Shown here one piece after another: positions 1 through 7,564 of a stretch of 7,564 bases of DNA. The notes beneath the pieces are model-generated. The model saw only the letters and a list, made by a program, of their open reading frames with translations, was not told the origin of the DNA and did no database searches. The stretch is from contig JALAGW010000262.1 of the NCBI GenBank assembly GCA_022712235.1, positions 1 to 7,564 of the forward strand, in the 5' to 3' direction. The translations under genes were made by a program, and so were the position numbers. Numbering within the stretch: position 1 is the first letter of the stretch; every line of letters begins with the position of its first letter. Origin of the DNA: Brevundimonas sp. (GTDB lineage: Bacteria > Pseudomonadota > Alphaproteobacteria > Caulobacterales > Caulobacteraceae).

Positions 1-25
1 CCCTTCCCCCCTCGAGGGGGAAGGG
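1..25. repeat. Intergenic GC-rich palindrome
   Basis: A near-perfect inverted repeat sits at the window edge. An arm of CCCTT plus a C-run meets a matching G-run plus AAGGG around a central TCGA. The left arm has six Cs and the right arm five Gs, so one base is bulged. It lies beyond the atp operon terminator on the minus-strand path. It looks like one of the short dispersed palindromes found in alphaproteobacterial intergenic DNA, but the neighbouring gene is outside the window. No T-run follows on the plus strand, and the minus-strand continuation cannot be seen, so a terminator role is undecided. Confidence 0.5.
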
Positions 26-63
26 AGACCTGCTGCCCCCCCGACACTCGACCTAAGTCAGCC

Positions 64-98
64 AAAGAAAAAGGCCCTCCGCCGAAGCGAGGGGCCCT
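64..98 (-). terminator. Rho-independent terminator of the atp operon
   Basis: Read on the minus strand, a GC-rich stem closes on a TTCG tetraloop in the very stable C(UUCG)G context (loop at 83-86, arms 87-96 and 73-82). A TTTTTCTTT tract follows directly at 72-64. The ten-position stem has eight Watson-Crick pairs, one U-G wobble and one C-A mismatch. It begins about 25 bases after the atpC stop codon and is the natural end of the atpHAGDC transcript. Confidence 0.88.
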
Positions 99-122
99 AA
101 TCTTGTCGGCGTCGCGGAAGCC

Positions 123-392
123 TCAGGCTTCGACGATTTCCGAGGCTTCTTCGGCCAGGATGCTGAGCCCCTGGGCGTTGACGTCGGCGAAGCCGCCCTT
201 GACCGCGAACTGACGACGCGAAGCGCCCTCATAGACGGTCACGACGCCCTCGCGCAGGGTGGTCATGAAGGGCGCGTGGCCCGGCAGGACGCCGAAGTCG
301 CCCTCGACGCCCGGCGCATCGACCTGATCGACCGAACCGGCGAAGATTTCGCGTTCCGGGGCGACGAGGGAGAAGTTCAGCTTACCGGCCAT
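123..392 (-). CDS. atpC: F1Fo ATP synthase subunit epsilon, short form
   Basis: Epsilon subunit of the F1 central stalk, which contacts gamma and the c-ring at the cytoplasmic face of the inner membrane. The 89-residue product corresponds to the N-terminal beta-sandwich domain only. It opens with a KLNFSLVAPER segment, carries the family hallmark PGHAPFMTTLREG at residues 37-49, and ends just after the last strands. Epsilon proteins are often 130-140 residues, so the C-terminal two-helix domain that can inhibit ATP hydrolysis in other bacteria is absent. A clean TGA and a terminator follow, so this is not a window artefact. Short epsilon subunits are, to my knowledge, typical of Caulobacterales, so this is probably a lineage trait and not a fresh truncation. 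The ATG lies only three bases after the atpD stop, with a GGAAG-like ribosome binding site inside the end of atpD, so translation is probably coupled. Confidence 0.95.
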   Translation of the reverse strand: MAGKLNFSLVAPEREIFAGSVDQVDAPGVEGDFGVLPGHAPFMTTLREGVVTVYEGASRRQFAVKGGFADVNAQGLSILAEEASEIVEA

Positions 393-395
393 GAC

Positions 396-1934
<1,539 letters not shown>

Positions 1935-1971
1935 GGGGTGCGTCCGGTTCGGAATGTCGTGTCGGTCGGGA

Positions 1972-2850
1972 TCAGAGCGCTTCAGCGCCGGCGATGATCT
2001 CGATCAGCTCGGTGGTGATCTGAGCCTGGCGGGAACGGTTGTACTGCAGCGTCAGGGCGCTGATGAGATCGCCCGCGTTGCGCGTGGCGTTGTCCATCGC
2101 GGCCATCTGCGCGCCGAAGAAGCCGGCCTGGTTCTCGTAGAGAGCGGCCAGGATCTGCGTCGTCAGGTTGCGCGGCAGCAGGGTCTCGAGGATTTCCTCT
2201 TCCGAGGGCTCATACTCATAGACCGCGCCGTTCAAGTCGATCGGTTCCGCGTCGCCTTCGACGACGGCGGGGATCAGCTGGCTGGCGGTCGGCACCTGCG
2301 AGATCACCGACTTGAACTGGCTGTAGAAGAGGGTGACCACGTCGGCCTGCCCGCCTTCGAAGCTCTCGGCGATCAGTTCGGCGATCGGCTGCGCGGCCGG
2401 CAGACCCAGGACCTTGTGCTCGCTCAGCTCGAAGGTCCTGACGACCTTGTCGCCGAACAGGCGGGTCAGCTGGTCGCGCGACTTGCGGCCGACGGCCACG
2501 ATCTCGACCGTCTTGCCGTTGGCGATCAGGCTGTTGATGTGGTCCCGCGCGGCGCGGATGACGTTGGTCGAGAAACCGCCCGCCAGACCCTTGTCGGCCG
2601 TGGCGACCACGATCAGGTGACGCTGGTCGGCGCCCGTGCCGGCCAGCAGTTTCGGCGCGCCGTCGCCCGAGACGCCGGCGGCCAGGTTGGCGATGACCGA
2701 GGCCATCCGCGTCGCATAGGGGCGGGCGTTCTCGGCCTGCTCCTGGGCGCGCTTCAGCTTGGCCGCGGCGACCATCTGCATGGCTTTCGTGATCTTCTGC
2801 GTCGCTTTGACGCTTCCGATCCGATTGCGCATTTCCTTAAGGCTGGCCAT
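1972..2850 (-). CDS. atpG: F1Fo ATP synthase subunit gamma
   Basis: Rotor shaft of F1 (292 aa, normal family length), which couples proton-driven c-ring rotation to conformational change in the alpha3beta3 ring. The N-terminal helix is clear (MASLKEMRNRIGSVKATQKI onward, residues 1 to about 57), followed by the globular domain with ADKGLAGGFSTN at about 85-96. The C-terminal helix carries AMDNATRNAGDLI and the family signature ITTELIEIIAGAEA at 278-291. Residues 242-249 read AGFFGAQM where many gamma subunits have an ASEHxARM-like stretch; this may be lineage-specific. The start is the ATG 30 bases after the atpA stop, with GAGAG-type purine stretches upstream as a loose ribosome binding site. 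It lies between atpA and atpD as expected. Confidence 0.97.
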   Translation of the reverse strand: MASLKEMRNRIGSVKATQKITKAMQMVAAAKLKRAQEQAENARPYATRMASVIANLAAGVSGDGAPKLLAGTGADQRHLIVVATADKGLAGGFSTNVIRAARDHINSLIANGKTVEIVAVGRKSRDQLTRLFGDKVVRTFELSEHKVLGLPAAQPIAELIAESFEGGQADVVTLFYSQFKSVISQVPTASQLIPAVVEGDAEPIDLNGAVYEYEPSEEEILETLLPRNLTTQILAALYENQAGFFGAQMAAMDNATRNAGDLISALTLQYNRSRQAQITTELIEIIAGAEAL

Positions 2851-2880
2851 CCGGCGCTACTCTCGCTCTCTGGTCAGATC

Positions 2881-4413
<1,533 letters not shown>

Positions 4414-4442
4414 GGTGGGCTCTCTGGCTTTCGTCTTCGGTG

Positions 4443-4458
4443 CGGGCCCGCTGGCCCG
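4443..4458 (-). repeat. Hairpin between atpH and atpA
   Basis: A 6-bp perfect stem (CGGGCC/GGCCCG) with a 4-base loop lies in the 67-base gap between atpH and atpA. A 10-bp perfect palindrome (GCGGGCCCGC at 4442-4451) overlaps it and gives an alternative fold. There is no T-run on either side, so it is not a typical terminator. It could act as an mRNA processing or stability element inside the operon, or be chance in GC-rich DNA. Confidence 0.4.
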
Positions 4459-4480
4459 GCTTGAACTTGGAATTCGGGGC

Positions 4481-5035
4481 TTAAGCGCGTTTCAGCGCGA
4501 ACTTCATCTGGTCGAGCTTGGTCTTCAGCGAGGCGTCGAACAGCTTCGAGCCCACCTTGACCTTCAGCCCGCCCAGGATCGACGGATCGACGCGGGCGGT
4601 CAGTTCGGGATCACGGCCCAGCGACGCGCGCAGGGCCGACTGAATGCTCTTGGTCTGGGCCGCCGACAGCGGCAGGGCCGAGACGACCTCGGCGGCCGCG
4701 ACGCCGGTCGCCTTGGCGTGCAGGGCCTGGAAGCCGGCGATCACGCCGGGCAGGTCGCGGGCGCGGCCGTTCTGGGCCAGCAGGCCGAGGAACTTCTTGG
4801 TGGTCGCATTGAACTTCGCCTTGTCGGCGATGGCCGCCAGACCCTTGGCCTGGTCTTCGGCCGAAATGACCGGCGACTGGGCCAGGCGGCGCAGGTCCGC
4901 GCTGTCCAGCCAGGCGGCCTTCAGCGAGGCGAGATCGCCGCGCACGGCGTCGAGCGCCCCCGTCTCTTGCGAGAGGTCGAACAGCGCCTGAGCATACCGT
5001 TCGCCGACTTCCGTCGTTCTGAAATCGTCCGCCAC
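4481..5035 (-). CDS. atpH: F1Fo ATP synthase subunit delta
   Basis: Peripheral stalk subunit (184 aa, normal length; the OSCP homologue), which ties the top of the alpha3beta3 head to the b subunits and keeps it from turning. The N-terminal helical domain includes ERYAQALFDLSQE at residues 12-24. The C-terminal family signature is DPSILGGLKVKVGSKLFDASL at 150-170, written here only as the conserved core DPSILGGLKVKVG. The start is a GTG (CAC on the plus strand at 5033-5035): no in-frame ATG exists near the N-terminus, and the reading begins with the expected MADDFRTTEVGERYA. A GCGGACC stretch about 10 bases upstream is a plausible but spaced-out ribosome binding site. It is the first gene of the operon, and a divergent gene lies upstream, so the F0 genes are not linked here. 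Confidence 0.95.
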   Translation of the reverse strand: MADDFRTTEVGERYAQALFDLSQETGALDAVRGDLASLKAAWLDSADLRRLAQSPVISAEDQAKGLAAIADKAKFNATTKKFLGLLAQNGRARDLPGVIAGFQALHAKATGVAAAEVVSALPLSAAQTKSIQSALRASLGRDPELTARVDPSILGGLKVKVGSKLFDASLKTKLDQMKFALKRA

Positions 5036-5359
5036 GTAATAAAGGTCCGCGATTTGAAGCGTTTGGGTCGAATCCGGCCGCGATCTCCCGCGCCAGACAA
5101 GGGCTTGATTTGCTTATGGAAAGCACGCTTGGGACACATCTTTCGATGCATCCTTCGCTAAAGCCGCGCGGCTGATAGCATGCAAGGTCCCCGGTCGCAA
5201 CCGACGGGAACGGAACGATAAGGTCGCACCCGCGCTCTTTCTTCCGGTTCCACGCCCCGGCGGCGACGGCGGGTGCGACGACAACGCCACGCGCGAACGC
5301 TTGATGCAACCTCACGGTCCCGTTACCGCTTATGGCTATCATCACATTCTGGAACCCCG
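5036..5359. promoter_or_regulatory. Divergent intergenic region, atp operon and terC
   Basis: This 324-base stretch separates the GTG of atpH (minus) from the ATG of the terC-family gene (plus), so it should hold both promoters. I see no strong consensus pair. Weak candidates for the plus strand are GCTAAAGC at 5157-5164, close to the Caulobacter-type -10 GCTANAWC, and TATCAT at 5337-5342, which would leave an almost leaderless transcript. For the minus strand, a CTTGTC element (complement of about 5094-5099) could be a -35, with only a poor -10 after it. A perfect 12-bp palindrome AGCCGCGCGGCT lies at 5162-5173, overlapping the GCTAAAGC candidate, and could be an operator. No protein-coding gene is supported here, and no yybP-ykoY riboswitch pattern was recognised. 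Confidence 0.45.
5223..5279 (+). repeat. Inverted repeat in the terC leader
   Basis: A perfect 11-bp inverted repeat, GTCGCACCCGC at 5223-5233 and GCGGGTGCGAC at 5269-5279, encloses a 35-nt loop that starts with a pyrimidine run. It ends 80 bases before the ATG of the terC-family gene. If transcription starts upstream of it, for example at the 5157-5164 candidate, it would form a strong stem in the 5' leader. No T-run follows. It may be a structured regulatory leader or a protein binding site; function is unproven. Confidence 0.5.
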
Positions 5360-6187
5360 ATGCTTGAAAGCATAACTCCCCTGCTGAGCGATCCGACCGC
5401 CTGGGCGGCCCTCGTGACCCTCGTGGTCATGGAGGTCGTTCTCGGCATCGACAACCTGATCTTCATCTCGATCCTGTCGAACAAGCTGCCGCCCGAGCAT
5501 CGCCAACGCACCCGCCGTATCGGCATCGGCCTGGCCCTGATCATGCGCCTGGGCCTGCTGGCCACGATCGGCTGGATCGTCGGCCTGACCGCCCCCGTCT
5601 TCGACCTGGGCTTCCACGGCGAGACCTTCGACACCGCCTTCAGCTGGCGCGACCTGATCCTGATCGCCGGCGGCCTCTTCCTGGTGTGGAAGGCCACCAA
5701 GGAGATCCACCACGCCGTCGACACGACCCCGTCGAACGACATGCTGGAGAAGGACAAGAAGGACGTCGTCATCAACAACGTCGGCTCGGCCATCTTCCAG
5801 ATCATCCTGCTGGACCTGGTCTTCTCGATCGACTCCATCCTGACCGCCGTCGGCATGACCGATCACGTGCCGATCATGATGGTGGCCGTCGTCGTCGCCG
5901 TGACCGTCATGCTGCTGGCCGCCGATCCTCTGGCGAACTTCATCGACAAGAACCCGACCGTGGTCATGCTGGCCCTGGGCTTCCTGCTGATGATCGGCGC
6001 CGTGCTGATCGCCGACGGCTTCGGCGTCCACGTGCCCAAGGGCTATATCTACGCCGCCATGGCCTTCTCGGCCCTGGTCGAGGGCCTCAACATGTGGTCG
6101 CGCAACGCGCAGATCAAAAAGGACAAGGCCAAGGAAGCCGCCCAGGCGGCGCTGAACAAGGCCGAAACCGCAGAGCCGGGCGTCTGA
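5360..6187 (+). CDS. TerC-family integral membrane protein (YgdQ-like)
   Basis: Inner-membrane protein of 275 aa from the TerC family (LysE-like superfamily). Some members (E. coli Alx, Bacillus MeeF/MeeY) are linked to manganese export; the substrate of this subgroup is not settled. About seven hydrophobic segments are visible near residues 13-40, 53-75, 97-113, 139-165, 170-189, 200-222 and 228-245. Two similar acidic motifs, EVVLGIDNL (25-33, D31) and DLVFSIDSI (152-160, D158), form the internal repeat expected of the family, and HVPKGYIY at about 224-231 is also typical. The sequence resembles E. coli YgdQ closely along its length but adds a charged Lys/Ala/Glu-rich tail from about residue 246. 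The ATG at 5360 is chosen over a GTG at 5273: it gives the family-typical start MLESITPLLSDPTAW, has GGAA five bases upstream, and avoids an Arg-rich leader that overlaps the leader inverted repeat. Its stop overlaps the next gene. Confidence 0.92.
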   Translation: MLESITPLLSDPTAWAALVTLVVMEVVLGIDNLIFISILSNKLPPEHRQRTRRIGIGLALIMRLGLLATIGWIVGLTAPVFDLGFHGETFDTAFSWRDLILIAGGLFLVWKATKEIHHAVDTTPSNDMLEKDKKDVVINNVGSAIFQIILLDLVFSIDSILTAVGMTDHVPIMMVAVVVAVTVMLLAADPLANFIDKNPTVVMLALGFLLMIGAVLIADGFGVHVPKGYIYAAMAFSALVEGLNMWSRNAQIKKDKAKEAAQAALNKAETAEPGV

Positions 6188-7008
6188 TGCGTCTCTGGCC
6201 GGTCCTGACGGTGCTGCTGCTGGCGCTTCCCGCGTCGGCCGTGGCGCAGGCGTCAGGGCCGGCCGCCCCTTCTTCCGCCGCCCCTTCTTCCGCCGCTCGG
6301 GCCGCGCGACCGCCGGTCTATGGCTATGAGGTGGTGCGGACCTTCCCCCACGATCCGACCGCCTTCACGCAAGGCCTGGTCATTCGCGACAGCGTCCTGC
6401 TGGAGAGCACAGGCCGCGCCCCGTCCAGCGTTCGCCGCGTGCGGCTGGAGGACGGGGTCGTGCTGCAGAAGCACGAACTCGCCCCCGAGTATTTCGGCGA
6501 AGGCCTGACCGAGATCGACGGCCGCATCGTCACCCTGACCTGGAACAACGGCGTCGGCTTCGTCTGGAAGGCCGACGACCTGAGCCCCGTCTCGCGCTTC
6601 ACCTATGAAGGCGAAGGCTGGGGCCTGACCCACGACGGAACGCGGCTGATCCTGTCCGACGGCTCGGCCAGCCTGCGCTTCCTCGATCCCGAGACCTTCG
6701 CCGAGACCGGCCGCGTCGCGGTCACCCTGAACGGCCGCCCCGTGCGCCAGCTGAACGAGCTGGAATGGATCGACGGCGAGGTCTGGGCCAATGTCTGGCA
6801 GACCGACTACATCGTGCGCATTGATCCGACGTCCGGCCATGTGGTCGGCGTCATCGACCTGAAGGGCCTCTTGCCGGCCGATCAGGTGAAGGACCCCGCC
6901 GACGACGTCCTGAACGGCATCGCCTGGGACGCCGCGAACCGCCGACTGTTCGTCACCGGCAAGAACTGGCCCAGCCTGTTCGAGATCAGGCTGACCGGAC
7001 CGCGCTAG
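6187..7008 (+). CDS. Secreted glutaminyl-peptide cyclotransferase (plant/bacterial type)
   Basis: Enzyme of the glutamine cyclotransferase family (Pfam Glu_cyclase_2; papaya and Xanthomonas type, a five-bladed beta-propeller unrelated to the zinc-dependent animal enzyme). It converts N-terminal Gln of peptides to pyroglutamate with release of ammonia. The 273-aa product starts with a signal peptide (hydrophobic core at about 5-16, AxA sites near 16-20), so it should act in the periplasm or outside. An Ala/Pro/Ser-rich linker (about 22-43) precedes the propeller. Family landmarks in order are FTQGL (60-64), GEGWGLT (142-148), LNELEW (189-194), VWANVW (199-204), NGIAWD (243-248) and TGKNWP (257-262). 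The ATG overlaps the stop of the terC-family gene (TGATG), which suggests one transcript and coupled translation; the ribosome binding site is weak. Natural substrates are unknown. Confidence 0.93.
   Translation: MRLWPVLTVLLLALPASAVAQASGPAAPSSAAPSSAARAARPPVYGYEVVRTFPHDPTAFTQGLVIRDSVLLESTGRAPSSVRRVRLEDGVVLQKHELAPEYFGEGLTEIDGRIVTLTWNNGVGFVWKADDLSPVSRFTYEGEGWGLTHDGTRLILSDGSASLRFLDPETFAETGRVAVTLNGRPVRQLNELEWIDGEVWANVWQTDYIVRIDPTSGHVVGVIDLKGLLPADQVKDPADDVLNGIAWDAANRRLFVTGKNWPSLFEIRLTGPR
6262..6296 (+). repeat. 15-bp tandem repeat in the cyclotransferase linker
   Basis: The unit CCCCTTCTTCCGCCG at 6266-6280 recurs exactly at 6281-6295. The 15-bp periodicity runs over 35 bases, giving about 2.3 copies. 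It encodes AAPSS twice in the linker between signal peptide and propeller (residues about 26-37). As the unit is a multiple of three, copy-number change would only alter linker length. Confidence 0.85.
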
Positions 7009-7014
7009 GATACG

Positions 7015-7117
7015 CTTCCCGCTCATCCCGGCGGACGCCGGGATCCAGTCCTTTGGCTTCATACTACAGTGTTTGCGGCTCTCACTGGGCCCCGGCGTCC
7101 GCCGGGGTGAGCGGAAG
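7015..7117. repeat. Intergenic inverted repeat of paired hairpin units
   Basis: Two inverted copies of a unit of about 34 bases lie at 7015-7049 and 7084-7117, separated by 34 bases. The arms differ by three substitutions and one extra C. Each arm itself folds into a hairpin: CCCGGCG-GA-CGCCGGG in the left, and the same stem with a C-G closing pair in the right. This resembles the well-known dispersed proteobacterial intergenic palindromes that, when wrongly translated, give strings such as DWIPASAGM; that string is what the minus strand reads here. It lies between convergent genes, so it may help end transcription from both sides, although no T-run follows. Copy number in the genome cannot be judged from this window. 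Confidence 0.85.
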
Positions 7118-7161
7118 TGAGGGTCCGCTCTCAAGCAGCGAGCGACCGCGTCGCGAGCGGT
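7109..7161. repeat. Cluster of small inverted repeats before the priA end
   Basis: A perfect 7-bp inverted repeat (GAGCGGA at 7109-7115, TCCGCTC at 7124-7130, 8-base loop) overlaps the end of the larger repeat. After it come GCGAC-CGC-GTCGC at 7142-7154 and the alternative ACCGC/GCGGT pair at 7145-7149 and 7157-7161. GCGAGCG also occurs twice as a direct repeat, at 7138-7144 and 7153-7159. These could form a terminator-like structure for priA on the minus strand, but no T-run is present. They may simply be part of the same intergenic repeat element. Confidence 0.4.
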
Positions 7162-7167
7162 AGCGCC

Positions 7168-7564
7168 CTACAAGAAGCTGTAGGGGTCCACGTCCACCGT
7201 CAGCCGCACCGAGGCCGGGACCTTCACCCGCCCCAGCCAGGCCCGCAGGAAGGCCTGCAGGTTCACGTCGCGATCCGCCCGGACCAGCAGCCGCTTGCGC
7301 CGCCGCCCCCGCACCAGGGCCAGGGGCGCGTCGGCGGGGCCATAGACCTCCAGCCGCTCGGCGTTGGGGATGGCCTCGGCCAGATCGCGGGCGACCTTCT
7401 CGACCGCCATGGCGTTCTCGCTGGACAGGATGATCGCCGCCAGACGGCCGTGCGGCGGCAGGGACGCCGCCTCGCGCTCGCCCATCTCGGCCTCGACGAA
7501 GGCGTCGCGGTCGCCCGCCGCCAGGGCCTCCAGCACCGGATGCTCGGGCGTCCAGGTCTGCAAC
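7168..7564 (-). CDS. priA: Primosomal replication restart helicase PriA, C-terminal part
   Basis: C-terminal 131 codons of PriA, the superfamily 2 DNA helicase that recognises stalled forks and reloads the replisome. The 5' end is cut by the window edge, so the helicase core with its DEAH box and zinc-binding cysteines is not visible. The retained part starts in the tail of the second helicase lobe (QTWTPEHPVLEAL, then GEREAASLPPHGRLA), typical of PriA, and continues through the C-terminal domain with RRRKRLLVRA. It ends in VDVDPYSFL and TAG, the usual PriA terminus. The first codon in view is TTG and is internal Leu, not a start. It is convergent with the cyclotransferase gene and on the same strand as the atp operon. 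Identification rests on the characteristic end and the EHP/PPHGRLA segments. Confidence 0.9.
   Translation of the reverse strand, partial: LQTWTPEHPVLEALAAGDRDAFVEAEMGEREAASLPPHGRLAAIILSSENAMAVEKVARDLAEAIPNAERLEVYGPADAPLALVRGRRRKRLLVRADRDVNLQAFLRAWLGRVKVPASVRLTVDVDPYSFL

Noticed and set aside
4611..5345. Minus-strand frame of 244 codons spanning the intergenic region and atpH.
   Set aside because: It is out of frame with atpH, has no family features, and atpH itself is clear from its signature.
5273..5359. GTG start at 5273 that would add 29 residues to the TerC-family protein.
   Set aside because: The added stretch is Arg-rich, overlaps the leader inverted repeat and is not like the start of YgdQ-type proteins; ATG at 5360 has a GGAA site and the expected N-terminus.
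5036..5359. yybP-ykoY manganese riboswitch upstream of the TerC-family gene.
   Set aside because: Looked for because other terC-family genes use it; the conserved junction loops were not recognisable, only a simple inverted repeat.
5686..6186. Upstream extension of the cyclotransferase frame inside the terC-family gene.
   Set aside because: The stretch is Arg/His/Gly-rich shadow sequence of the membrane protein gene; a signal peptide begins exactly at the ATG at 6187.
6253..7134. Minus-strand frame of 293 codons over the cyclotransferase gene, beginning in the intergenic repeat.
   Set aside because: Its N-terminal part is the translated repeat (DWIPASAGM type), a familiar source of false genes, and the rest is the complement of the cyclotransferase.

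Overview
The window looks like chromosome of a GC-rich alphaproteobacterium, most likely Caulobacterales (Brevundimonas or Caulobacter-like). The reasons are an F1-only ATP synthase operon in the order atpH-A-G-D-C with no F0 genes beside it, an epsilon subunit reduced to its N-terminal domain, an Ala/Lys/Pro-rich extension on the beta subunit, and dispersed intergenic palindromes of a kind common in these genomes. The genus is inferred from protein character and was not tested by a search.

Layout. Positions 1-122 are the downstream flank of the atp operon, with a 25-bp palindrome and a rho-independent terminator on the minus strand. Positions 123-5035 hold the minus-strand operon atpH (delta), atpA (alpha), atpG (gamma), atpD (beta), atpC (epsilon). 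All five genes are intact, with gaps of 67, 30, 37 and 3 bases. Positions 5036-5359 are a divergent intergenic region that must hold the atp promoter and the promoter and leader of the plus-strand pair. The leader contains a perfect 11-bp inverted repeat with a 35-nt loop. Positions 5360-7008 hold a two-gene plus-strand unit: a TerC-family membrane protein (YgdQ-like) that overlaps, in TGATG, a secreted plant-type glutaminyl-peptide cyclotransferase. Positions 7009-7167 are a convergent intergenic region with a roughly 103-bp inverted repeat. Positions 7168-7564 are the 3' end of priA on the minus strand, cut by the window edge.

How it works together. The five atp genes supply the complete catalytic head and stalk of the F1Fo ATP synthase; the membrane sector must be encoded elsewhere. 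The terC/cyclotransferase pair is translationally coupled by its layout but has no obvious metabolic link to ATP synthesis. priA and the atp operon lie on the same strand, and priA next to atpH is a common alphaproteobacterial arrangement, so the pair probably sits inside an ancestral priA-atpH neighbourhood.

Most of the window is ordinary core genome. I found no convincing new biological system. The points most worth a second look are the compensatory changes in the convergent repeat, the terC leader inverted repeat, the subunit oddities (short epsilon, extended beta, Val in the alpha P-loop) and the terC-cyclotransferase pairing.
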